In this document: in pieces, positions 36,226 to 43,905 of the stretch
How positions within the stretch are numbered: position 1 is the stretch's first letter
Layout: each line of letters begins with the position of its first letter
Assembly: GCF_000348905.1 (NCBI RefSeq)
Contig: NZ_AOFT01000007.1
Coordinates: forward strand, 62,001 to 126,000
DNA: 64,000 nt
Direction of reading: 5' to 3'
Source of the DNA: Bhargavaea cecembensis DSE10
GTDB taxonomy: Bacteria > Bacillota > Bacilli > Bacillales_A > Planococcaceae
Position numbers and translations under genes: made by a program
The notes under the pieces: generated by a model
Told to the model about the DNA's origin: nothing
Databases searched by the model: none
Seen by the model: only the letters and a program-made list of their open reading frames with translations

Positions 36226-36666
36226 TCAATCTTCCAGAAGCCGGGTGATGCGCTTTTCCAGCATGGACATGCCGCCTTCACCCGCCTGGAAGTGGCGGAG
36301 ACGTCCGCTTTTGTCAAAGACATAATAGGCGGGAACATACCGGTTGCCGAATTCAGCAGTCAGCTTGCTTCTGCTGTCGACGAAGACAGGATGCGTAATG
36401 CCGTGCGCCGCGGCCGCTTCCCTGACCTTCCCCGGGTCTGTGTCTTCCCTCGAGCGCGGCATATGGACCGCGATGACATTCAGCCGGTCCCGGTACTTGT
36501 CACGGATTGCGCTGACATCGGGCATCATGTCCTTGCAGAGGCGGCAGCTGACGGACCAGAAATGGATCAGCGTCGGACGTTCACCGACCAGATCCGCCCT
36601 GGTTTTCACACCGTTCAACCAATCGGTTGCGCCGTGGAGCTCGGGCATCGGTGTGCGAAGTTTCAT
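36226..36666 (-). CDS. TlpA/ResA-like thioredoxin-fold protein (copy 1)
   Basis: The 146-residue protein has a redoxin fold with CxxC in HFWSVSCRLCKDMMP (residues 35-49), the cis-Pro in YVPAYYVFD and no signal peptide, so it should act in the cytoplasm. A close paralogue is at 39311. It follows a peroxiredoxin-fold gene by 36 bp in the same direction, so it may work with it. That pairing is inference, because the partner lacks cysteine. Confidence 0.88.
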   Translation of the reverse strand: MKLRTPMPELHGATDWLNGVKTRADLVGERPTLIHFWSVSCRLCKDMMPDVSAIRDKYRDRLNVIAVHMPRSREDTDPGKVREAAAAHGITHPVFVDSRSKLTAEFGNRYVPAYYVFDKSGRLRHFQAGEGGMSMLEKRITRLLED

Positions 36667-36702
36667 CAGATCTCCTCCTGTTTAAAAGGTCCCCGGCCCG
36701 GG

Positions 36703-37221
36703 TCAGTTCGCGGCGCGGCGGCCTCCCATTTGCAGGCCCTGCAGTACCCGGAGCGTCTCATCGATATCTCTGCCGATGTCTTCACGGAAGGCAGTCTGAT
36801 AGCGGAGTTCGCCTTCAGGACTGATGATGAAGAGACCGCGGAGCGCGATGCCCTCTTCTTCAATGAGCATGCCGTAATCCCGGGAAACAGCGAGCTTCCG
36901 GTCCGAGGCAAGCGGGAAGTTCAGACCTCCGGGGCCGTTGTTCTTGCGGGCGATTCCGACCCAGGCGAGGTGGGCGTGGACCGTGTCCGTCGAGATCCCG
37001 ATGACTTCGGCATTCAGCTCCGCAAACTCAACCTGGCGGTCGGAAAACGCCGTGAGCTCGGCCGGGCTTGATTGAGAGAAGTTCATCGGGTAAAAAATCA
37101 GGACCGTCCATCTGCCCTTTTTCATGTTTTCCTCCAGGCTGACCGTGCCGAATTCCCTGCTCGGCAGGACGGCCTTCATCTCAAAGCGGGGTGCCGGATT
37201 ACCGATCATTCTTTCCACCAT
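36703..37221 (-). CDS. AhpC/Prx-fold protein lacking all cysteines
   Basis: The 172-residue protein has the AhpC/TSA fold: TVLIFYPMNFSQSSPAEL aligns with the peroxidatic loop (normally DFTFVCPTEI), followed by VIGISTDTVHAHLAW and RGLFIISPEGELRY. The peroxidatic cysteine position is Ser (codon AGC, one change from TGC). The resolving-cysteine tail is missing and no Cys occurs anywhere, so peroxidase activity of the usual kind is not possible. The frame is intact, so a non-catalytic role or a new chemistry is open. Confidence 0.85.
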   Translation of the reverse strand: MVERMIGNPAPRFEMKAVLPSREFGTVSLEENMKKGRWTVLIFYPMNFSQSSPAELTAFSDRQVEFAELNAEVIGISTDTVHAHLAWVGIARKNNGPGGLNFPLASDRKLAVSRDYGMLIEEEGIALRGLFIISPEGELRYQTAFREDIGRDIDETLRVLQGLQMGGRRAAN

Positions 37222-37302
37222 TGTGCCTACCCCCTTAATTTAAAGAAAATTCAAACTAAATTTAAGGAAAGAATAGCAGAACAATGGCCGGTTTTCAATG
37301 GT

Positions 37303-38988
37303 TCAATTGCCCTTCCTATGCTCTTCAAGCTGCCGGATCTCGCGGGTCAGCTCCAGGAAACGGGTGTCTAGACCTGCATAATCCGGATCGCCCGGTGATA
37401 GCAGGCTGAGTTTGCCGAGGACCGCCTGGCGCTCTGTCTCAAGCCGCAGGCGCTCTTCTTCCATCACCTTGCCGTCCCTGTCCTTCCCTTCCCCGCTCCG
37501 CTTTTCTTCCCATTCAGCGGGCGTCATCGGGAGTTTCCGGACGGTCCCTTCCGCGAATACGAGGATGCCATCCGCCAGCTTCCCTGTAAAGTACCGGTCG
37601 TGTGATGCAAACAGGAGCGTTCCCGGGAATGTGCCGAGTGTCCGCTCCAGCTCTTCCCGGGACGGCAGGTCGAGGTGGTTGGTCGGCTCATCAAGGAGCA
37701 GGACATCTGTCCCTTCCAGGATGAACCGCATCAGCTTCACCTTGAGCCGCTCGCCCATGCTCAGCCGGGAAAGCGGAAGTGTCCAGTGCTGCGCGGTAAA
37801 GCCGAGATTCGCCAGGTCGGTCCGGAGCTTTCCCTGCTGTTCGAACGTGGCGGCGGAAAAGTAGGCCTCCATCGTCTTCCCGAGGGGCAGGTCCAGCACC
37901 GACTGGCTGAGCACGCCGACCGTCATCCCTTCCGTCCGCCAGATCTCCCCTTCATGCGGCTCTTCGCCAAGCAGCATGCGGAATAGCGTCGTCTTGCCCG
38001 AGCCGTTCGGTCCTAGAAGGGCGAGGCGTTCTCCGGACAATACGGTAAAACGCACATCACGGAAAAGCGTCCGTTTTCCGAATGATTTCGAAACGTCCCG
38101 GAGTTCGAATACCCTCATGCCCTTTCGACGGCCGCCTTTTACGTCGAACGTAACGGACGCCTCTTCTTCCGGCTTTTCCACGCCATCCTTCTCCAGCTCG
38201 GCTTCGAGGCGTTTGCGCTTGGAGCGGATCTGAATGTCCTTTTTCTTTGCTTTGACCCGGTAGTACTCCTTCATGCCGCCTTTTTTCGTCGATTCCCGGT
38301 GCGCCCTGTCCGACCAGTCGGACAGTTGCGAAAGCTGTTCCTCGACCCGCGCGACTTTTTTCTGCTGTTGTTCGTAGTGCCTTTGCTGCGCGGCACGCGC
38401 AGCTTCCTTCTTGTTCCGGTAATTGGTGTAGTTGCCCTCGTATTCGGTGAGGGTGCCATGGTCCAGCTCCCATATGCTGTCCGCGACCCGATCGATGAAA
38501 TGACGGTCATGAGACACGACAATGAAGGTCGACCGGCTTTCGCTGATCTGTCCGATCAGGCGCTCCAGCGCTTCCCGGTCGAGGTGGTTGGTCGGTTCGT
38601 CGAGCAGCACGAGCCGGCTTGGTTCCACAAGGGCGGCGGATAGGCGGAGCTTCATCCGCTCACCCCCGCTCGCGGTATTGTATGCAACCTCATCGGATAA
38701 GCGCCATTTCTTCCGTTCGGCCAGCACTTCGCCTGTTTCAGCCGGCAGGTCCGGCGCTACCTCCTCCTGCCGGAAATAAGTGACGGAAGGGCGCTTCCCG
38801 TGCCAGCGCACCCGTCCCGAAGACGGCTCCCGTCTGCCTGCAATCCGCTCCATCAGCGTCGATTTGCCCGCACCGTTCGGACCGACAAGCGCGATGACCG
38901 CGCCTTCCGGTATATCAGCCGATACCTTCTCAAAAATCGTGACATCCCCGTAGACGACGGTGAGTTCCTCCAGTCTTCCAAGCAACAT
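37303..38988 (-). CDS. ABC-F family ATPase, ribosome-protection type
   Basis: The 561-residue protein has two ABC domains without membrane segments: GPNGAGKST / ASGGERMKLRLS / LLDEPTNHLD in the first and GPNGSGKTT / LSMGERLKVKLM / LLDEPTNHLD in the second. They are joined by a long basic linker (AKKKDIQIRSKRKRL) that in this family reaches the peptidyl-transferase centre. Size and linker suit antibiotic-resistance ABC-F proteins of the Vga/Vml type. The attenuator-like leader supports drug-induced control. The ATG at 38988 has GGAGG. Confidence 0.9.
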   Translation of the reverse strand: MLLGRLEELTVVYGDVTIFEKVSADIPEGAVIALVGPNGAGKSTLMERIAGRREPSSGRVRWHGKRPSVTYFRQEEVAPDLPAETGEVLAERKKWRLSDEVAYNTASGGERMKLRLSAALVEPSRLVLLDEPTNHLDREALERLIGQISESRSTFIVVSHDRHFIDRVADSIWELDHGTLTEYEGNYTNYRNKKEAARAAQQRHYEQQQKKVARVEEQLSQLSDWSDRAHRESTKKGGMKEYYRVKAKKKDIQIRSKRKRLEAELEKDGVEKPEEEASVTFDVKGGRRKGMRVFELRDVSKSFGKRTLFRDVRFTVLSGERLALLGPNGSGKTTLFRMLLGEEPHEGEIWRTEGMTVGVLSQSVLDLPLGKTMEAYFSAATFEQQGKLRTDLANLGFTAQHWTLPLSRLSMGERLKVKLMRFILEGTDVLLLDEPTNHLDLPSREELERTLGTFPGTLLFASHDRYFTGKLADGILVFAEGTVRKLPMTPAEWEEKRSGEGKDRDGKVMEEERLRLETERQAVLGKLSLLSPGDPDYAGLDTRFLELTREIRQLEEHRKGN

Positions 38989-39019
38989 ACAGATTCCTCC
39001 CTGTTTCCTGGAGGGCATG

Positions 39020-39052
39020 AAAAAGCCCCCCCGGCCATAGTGGCCGGAGGGA
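39020..39052 (-). terminator. Leader terminator (attenuator) before the ABC-F gene
   Basis: CCCTCCGGCCA-CTA-TGGCCGGGGGGG followed by TTTTTC lies about 30 bp before the ABC-F start and downstream of a probable leader peptide. Such terminators are typical of ribosome-stalling-regulated ABC-F genes. Confidence 0.8.
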
Positions 39053-39175
39053 TCCGAAAAACGCCTCATTTACGCGTCGTCAAACAAGCCGCACGGTTGC
39101 GGCCGCAGTTCGGGATGACGATGGAAAAATGGGCAGACGGATCCCGCCGACGTTCGAAAAAAGCATCCGATTCGT

Positions 39176-39208
39176 CTAAAGCGCTCCGTCACTTGTCCAT
39201 CTTCCCAT
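39176..39208 (-). CDS. Possible leader peptide MGRWTSDGAL
   Basis: A 10-codon frame with GGAAAGGA eight bases before its ATG lies 120 bp before the ABC-F attenuator and after the upstream gene's terminator. Drug-stalled translation here could open the attenuator. An overlapping 8-codon frame starting 7 bp earlier has worse spacing. Confidence 0.4.
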   Translation of the reverse strand: MGRWTSDGAL

Positions 39209-39274
39209 TCGTCATTCCTTTCCGAATTAAGTTGAGTCCAGATTATCATATGACCTGAGGGCCGGCAACTATGC

Positions 39275-39304
39275 CCAAGAAAACCCGGCGCCTGATGCGC
39301 CGGG
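39275..39304 (-). terminator. Terminator after the second TlpA-like gene
   Basis: CCCGGCGC-ATCA-GGCGCCGGG followed by TTTTCTTG, 6 bp past the stop. It separates this gene from the ABC-F leader. Confidence 0.88.
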
Positions 39305-39310
39305 CACTCC

Positions 39311-39751
39311 TCATTGTTCGATGACCCGCTCGATCCGGTCCTCCACCATGTCGAGGCCGGTCCGGCCCGCCTGATAGTGGCGGAGCTGGCCTTCCCTGTC
39401 GAAGACATAGTACGCCGGAGCCAGCTCATTTTCAAAGGCGTCGGTGAGCTTGTACTCACTGTCGACGAACACCGGCTGGGTGAGACCGTACTGGTCCGCC
39501 GCCTCCCGGATTTTGTCCATGTCATTGTCTGCGCCGGTGAGCGGCATATGGACCGCCACGACATTCAGATCATCCTTGTACTTGTCCCGCAGTTCGTTTA
39601 CTTCGGGCATCGTTTCCTTGCAGATGCTGCAGCTGACGGCCCAGAAATGGATGAGCGTCGGCTTGTCGCCGACCAGCTCCGCCTTCGTTTTTTCACCGTT
39701 CAGCCATGCGGTCGCGCCGGACAGTTCCGGCATCGGTTCATGCAGTTTCAT
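39311..39751 (-). CDS. TlpA/ResA-like thioredoxin-fold protein (copy 2)
   Basis: The 146-residue protein is the same length as the protein at 36226 and agrees with it at most positions (MKL..PMPEL.GAT.WLNG and PTLIHFW.VSC..CK.TMP). CxxC is in VSCSICKETMP. No signal peptide is present. It is a duplicated cytoplasmic redoxin whose partner is unknown. It stands alone, between its own terminator and a repeat-rich upstream region. Confidence 0.88.
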   Translation of the reverse strand: MKLHEPMPELSGATAWLNGEKTKAELVGDKPTLIHFWAVSCSICKETMPEVNELRDKYKDDLNVVAVHMPLTGADNDMDKIREAADQYGLTQPVFVDSEYKLTDAFENELAPAYYVFDREGQLRHYQAGRTGLDMVEDRIERVIEQ

Positions 39752-39776
39752 CGGGAATCCCCTCCTGTTGCATAAG

Positions 39777-39789
39777 TTTCCCGGGAAAT
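39777..39789. repeat. TTTCCCGGGAAAT palindrome
   Basis: A single copy of the palindrome found also at 23408, 23439 and 25203, just upstream of the second TlpA-like gene. Confidence 0.7.
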
Positions 39790-39873
39790 GAAACGTTGAA
39801 ACAGTGGTTTTAGGTGGGACAGTTAATATTAGACTGATTTAAGGTGCCGGTTTGCGCTCCCGGGAGAGCTAAT

Positions 39874-39999
39874 GTTAAGCCTCCTCGCCGTATTCTTCAA
39901 ACTCACGCACCTAATCTTCAAACTCACGCACCTAATCTTCAAACTCACGCACCTAATCTTCAAACTCGCGCCCGTATTCTTCAAACTCGCCGGATCCCC
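39874..39999. repeat. 21-bp tandem repeat array (6 units), core CTTCAAACTCACGCACC
   Basis: Three identical 21-bp units start at 39895, 39916 and 39937; two diverged ones follow at 39958 and 39979 (CTTCAAACTCGC core) and one degenerate unit precedes at 39874. All keep exact 21-bp register. It lies between a TlpA-like gene start and the FMN reductase terminator. Confidence 0.95.
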
Positions 40000-40001
40000 A
40001 T

Positions 40002-40031
40002 CAAAAAACAGCCGGAGTTAGCCTCCGGCTG
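40002..40031 (-). terminator. Terminator after the FMN reductase gene
   Basis: AGCCGGAGG-CTA-CTCCGGCT followed by TTTTTT on the minus strand. Confidence 0.85.
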
Positions 40032-40035
40032 CACA

Positions 40036-40584
40036 TTAGCCCTCTTTCACAAACTCGATAAACGCATCCACTTTCTGATCAAGGAACTCCAGCGTGGACC
40101 CGTCGGTCAGGCTGCCCGATTCGCCTTCGAATTTCTGCTGGGCAAAGTTGACGAGCACTTCGTTTCCGCCCGGAGGCAGCACTTTGGCGGAGACGCCGGG
40201 CGCGACCAGGATCTGCCGCAGGTGGATCTGCGCGCGGAGTGTTCCGGCCATGCCCATGGATGCGCCCAGCGGGAAGACCGGCTTGCCGACCATAACCCGC
40301 TCGCCCCTGGACGTCCAGTCCAGCGCGTTTTTCAAAACACCCGGAACCGACCAGTTGTACTCCGGCGTCACGATGATGATCGCGTCCGCATCCAGCACTT
40401 TCTGCTTGAACTCCTTCACGACAGCAGGCGGATCCAGCTCCTCGTCCTGGTCGAAATGAGGCAGCGCGCCGATATCGGCAATCTCCATCTCGAATTTATC
40501 CTGATAGCGTTCCTGCATCGTCTCGGCCAGCCGGCGGTTAAACGATTCCTTCCGCAGGCTGCCGACCAGTGTCAGTACCTTCAC
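40036..40584 (-). CDS. NADPH-dependent FMN reductase family protein
   Basis: The 182-residue flavodoxin-fold protein has the phosphate loop LVGSLRKESFNRRLA at residues 6-20 and the family signature TPEYNWSVPGVLKNALDW. Members reduce FMN, quinones or azo dyes with NAD(P)H; the true substrate is not predictable. It is a single-gene unit with a terminator. GGGAGGAGATT precedes the ATG. Confidence 0.9.
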   Translation of the reverse strand: MKVLTLVGSLRKESFNRRLAETMQERYQDKFEMEIADIGALPHFDQDEELDPPAVVKEFKQKVLDADAIIIVTPEYNWSVPGVLKNALDWTSRGERVMVGKPVFPLGASMGMAGTLRAQIHLRQILVAPGVSAKVLPPGGNEVLVNFAQQKFEGESGSLTDGSTLEFLDQKVDAFIEFVKEG

Positions 40585-40664
40585 ATGAATCTCCTCCCCT
40601 TATGTAGACCTCTTCTATCTTCGGTCAAAAGGTCGGAAGATTTCAAGTACTTAATTTACCAGGC

Positions 40665-42062
40665 TTAATCAGTGTCATTTTCTCTGAGCTTTTCCTGCTC
40701 ATCATTCCCCTTTTCCCTGATGTCTTCCCGGATTTTGTTCCCTTCCTCACTGGCTTCATCCCTGATTGCCTGGAACCCTTCCTGGACGTGGTCCAGCATC
40801 AGCCCGGTGCGCTCACTGATCATATCGATGATATCGGAACTCTCTACTCCCTCCATCTGACCCTCCAGATCATACGCGAGAAGCTTCTGGCGGGTCTGCT
40901 CGTCATACAGAAGAAGTTTGGCTTCCGTCTCCTTGTCATAGGCATCCAGCGCATAGTCGGTGCTTTGGTCATAGGTGCTGTTGATGTTTTCGTTGACCCA
41001 GTCGAACCAGTCATTGATGAGCGCCGTGCGCTCTTCACTGAACGTATTTTTCAGCTCTTCTGCAGTGTCGGCCCGGAGGTATTCCCCGCCTCCCGCTTCT
41101 GCGATGGACTCAAGCGATTGACGTTCTTCTTCCGCGATATCAAAGCCGATAATATTGACGACAGCCCGGATGCCTTCCTGCTGCATGCTTTTTGCCGCAG
41201 CGACCGCGTCCCCGCCGCATGTTTCCTTGCCGTCGCTGACGACGTAGACGACATTCTGTGCACCGTCACCGTGCTGCTTCAGATCGGCGGCCGCCTCTTC
41301 CATCGCAAGGCCGATCGGCGTATAGCCCGTAGGCGCAACCGTGTCCAGCGCCTTCCTGAAGGAAGCCGCATCATAACTGTCCAGGGCATACACTTCTTCC
41401 GTCGTGGAGCAGGAAAGTTCCTTCCCGTCCGGCTGGTTGGATCCCGCATGTCCGTAGATTCTGAGAGAGACATTCGCATTGTCCGGCAGGCTGCCCGCAA
41501 AACCGGTGATCGCTTCCTTGGCAAGATCCATCTTTGAACGCCCTTCCATCTGTCCGGCCATGCTGCCGCTGGCATCCAGCAAAATCTGGACGTTCAGCGG
41601 AGGGGCATCTGCCGGGATTTCTTCCCCGGATTCCGCGTCGGGCGTATCGGTCAGCTCTCCATAATCGATTTCAGTGGTCTCCAATATCTCCTGATAAGGC
41701 CGGTAATCAGCCGAAGTCAGTGACACGATCGCCCGAAAATAGTCTTCCGGATCCAGTCCTTCCGGCCACTGGCCGATTTCCGCCCGGACCGCTTCCTCAT
41801 CGTATTGGTCGCCTCCATACGGACCCGGGCCGGTTTTCATCCATCCCTCCACGTCCCCCATTTCCACCATGAAGGCAGGGTCAATCATTTCACGCGAGCC
41901 TGCATTGCCGGACTTCTCTACTTCCCCGGACGCCGCTTCATCCTTTACTTCAGTTTCTTCTGCAGGTTCTTGCCCGCCGGATTCGGGAGCAGCTTCTTCC
42001 CCGCTGCATGCCCCGATTCCCAATATGCCAGCTGCTGCAAGGCCGATGATCCATTTTCTCAT
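40665..42062 (-). CDS. VWA-domain lipoprotein
   Basis: The 465-residue protein has a lipoprotein signal peptide with lipobox LGIGAC (Cys19), an acidic low-complexity linker, a VWA domain with an intact MIDAS (DASGSM, then T in PTGYTPIG and D in VVSDGKET), and a highly charged C-terminal helix (GNKIREDIREKGNDEQEKLRE). It should be anchored to the outer face of the membrane and bind a protein ligand through a metal ion. The function is unknown. Confidence 0.88.
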   Translation of the reverse strand: MRKWIIGLAAAGILGIGACSGEEAAPESGGQEPAEETEVKDEAASGEVEKSGNAGSREMIDPAFMVEMGDVEGWMKTGPGPYGGDQYDEEAVRAEIGQWPEGLDPEDYFRAIVSLTSADYRPYQEILETTEIDYGELTDTPDAESGEEIPADAPPLNVQILLDASGSMAGQMEGRSKMDLAKEAITGFAGSLPDNANVSLRIYGHAGSNQPDGKELSCSTTEEVYALDSYDAASFRKALDTVAPTGYTPIGLAMEEAAADLKQHGDGAQNVVYVVSDGKETCGGDAVAAAKSMQQEGIRAVVNIIGFDIAEEERQSLESIAEAGGGEYLRADTAEELKNTFSEERTALINDWFDWVNENINSTYDQSTDYALDAYDKETEAKLLLYDEQTRQKLLAYDLEGQMEGVESSDIIDMISERTGLMLDHVQEGFQAIRDEASEEGNKIREDIREKGNDEQEKLRENDTD

Positions 42063-42128
42063 TTTGGCGGCTGCGCCCCCTCAGGCCGCACCCTTCCCTC
42101 CTGTTTCGCAATCTGTACAGCCAAATGT

Positions 42129-43784
42129 TTATCCCTGCCCGAGCGCTCTGCCCGCCTGCCGTCCCGAGAACAGGCAGCCGCCGAGGAAGGTGCCTTCAAG
42201 CGAGCGGTAGCCGTGGACACCGCCCCCGCCGAAGCCTGCCGCCTCTCCTGCGGCATAGAGGCCCGGAACCGGTTTGCCGTCCGCCCCCAGGACCTGGCCC
42301 GACAGGTTGGTCTGAAGGCCGCCGAGCGTCTTCCGGCTGACGATGTTCAGGCGGACGGCGATCAGCGGACCGGCTGCGGGATCAAGGATGCGATGCGGAG
42401 GGGCGACACGGACAAGCTTGTCGCCCATTGACGCACGTGCGCTCCGGATTGCCATCACCTGGAGGTCCTTGGCGAACTTGTTGTCGATCTCGCGGTCCCG
42501 CGCCCGGATCTGCCGCTCCATCTCCTCAAGGAAGATGCGCTCCTCGCCGACCAGGTCGTTCATGCCGTCGACCAGCTCCGGAAGCGTCCGTGCGACGACA
42601 AAGTCCTCGCCCCGCTTCATGAATTTCTCGACGGGCTCCGGTGCACCCGGGAGCACCCGGGATAGGATCATCCGGATGCTTTTGCCGGTCAGGTCCGGGT
42701 TCTGCTCGGAGCCGGACAGGGCGAACTCCTTCTCGATCATCTTTTTCGTCAGGACGAACCAGGAATAGTCGTAGCCGCTTTTCCCGATCGCCTGGAGCGT
42801 CGACAGTGTGTCAAAGCCCGGGAAGTTGGGCGCGCCGAACCGCTGCCCTTCCGCGTCAAACCAGAGCGGAGACGGCCCGGGCAGGATGCGGATGCCGTGA
42901 TTCGGCCAGACCGGATCATAGTTTTGGATGCCTTCCGTGTAGTGCCACATGCGGTCGCGGTTGACGAGCCGCCCGCCTGCCCTTTCCGCCTCTCCGAGCA
43001 GCTGCCCGTCAACATAGGCGGGCACGCCTGACAGCATGCGTTCAGGCGGCGTGCCGAGGCGCTCCGGCCAGTTTTTCCTGACCAGTTCATGGTTGCCGCC
43101 GATCCCGCCGCTTGTCATGAGCACCGCGCCTGCGCGCGCTTCAAAGAGCCGCTCCACTTCACGGGTGGTCTTTTCGCCGCGCGGGCGGTCGTCCGCCGCC
43201 AGCTTTTCCCCGCGCACACCCGTTACCGTCCCGTTTTCCGTAATGAATTCCGTCACCCGGTGGCGCGGCAGGTAGTGGACGAGTCCTTCATGGATCCCCT
43301 GTCGGACCTTTTCCGCGAACGGCCTGACAATCCCCGGGCCTGTTCCCCACACGATATGAAAGCGCGGGACGGAATTGCCGTGTCCGTCCGCGAGGCTACC
43401 GCCGCGCTCCGCCCAGCCGACAACCGGGAAAAACCGGACGCCGAGCGACCGGAGCCACTCGCGCTTTTCGCCCGCGGCAAAGTCGACATACGCCTTTGCC
43501 CACTGATAGCCCCACTCATCCTCGTCATTCATCCGGTCGAATCCTGCCGTTCCGAGCCAGTCCTGCCAGGCCAGATCATGGGAGTCTTTGATGCCCATCC
43601 GGCGCTGCTCCGGCGAATCCACGAGAAACAGCCCGCCGAACGACCACCAGGCCTGCCCGCCGAAATTCGACGCCGGCTCCTGATCGAGGAGCAGGACCTT
43701 CTTCCCCGCTTCCGCCAGTTCCGCTGCGGCAACCAGCCCCGCGAGTCCGTGCCCGACCGTGATTACGTCGTATTCCATCCCCAT
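42129..43784 (-). CDS. FAD-binding dehydrogenase (fumarate reductase/KstD-like)
   Basis: The 551-residue flavoprotein starts with a Rossmann GxGxxG-like VGHGLAGLVAAAELAEAGKKVLLLDQE and ends in the FAD motif GLYAAGEAAGFGGGGVHGYRSLEGTFLGGCLFSGRQAG. WWSFGGLFLVDSPEQRRMGIKDS is a hallmark of the 'FAD-binding dehydrogenase' group related to ketosteroid dehydrogenases. The substrate is not known. Two in-frame ATGs (43784, 43778) are possible. Confidence 0.9.
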   Translation of the reverse strand: MGMEYDVITVGHGLAGLVAAAELAEAGKKVLLLDQEPASNFGGQAWWSFGGLFLVDSPEQRRMGIKDSHDLAWQDWLGTAGFDRMNDEDEWGYQWAKAYVDFAAGEKREWLRSLGVRFFPVVGWAERGGSLADGHGNSVPRFHIVWGTGPGIVRPFAEKVRQGIHEGLVHYLPRHRVTEFITENGTVTGVRGEKLAADDRPRGEKTTREVERLFEARAGAVLMTSGGIGGNHELVRKNWPERLGTPPERMLSGVPAYVDGQLLGEAERAGGRLVNRDRMWHYTEGIQNYDPVWPNHGIRILPGPSPLWFDAEGQRFGAPNFPGFDTLSTLQAIGKSGYDYSWFVLTKKMIEKEFALSGSEQNPDLTGKSIRMILSRVLPGAPEPVEKFMKRGEDFVVARTLPELVDGMNDLVGEERIFLEEMERQIRARDREIDNKFAKDLQVMAIRSARASMGDKLVRVAPPHRILDPAAGPLIAVRLNIVSRKTLGGLQTNLSGQVLGADGKPVPGLYAAGEAAGFGGGGVHGYRSLEGTFLGGCLFSGRQAGRALGQG

Positions 43785-43859
43785 CCCGCCTTCCGTGTCC
43801 GGTTTCCTCTCATTGTAAATGAATTTTCCGCCTATTCACAAGAATGTCTGATTACGATA

Positions 43860-43888
43860 AAGCCGCACTCCATTCGGAATGCGGCCAA
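43860..43888 (-). terminator. Terminator after the UvrA-like gene
   Basis: GCCGCATTCC-GAAT-GGAGTGCGGC followed by TTTATC on the minus strand, about 20 bp after the stop. Confidence 0.75.
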
Positions 43889-43905
43889 ATTTTATTATTC
43901 CATTT

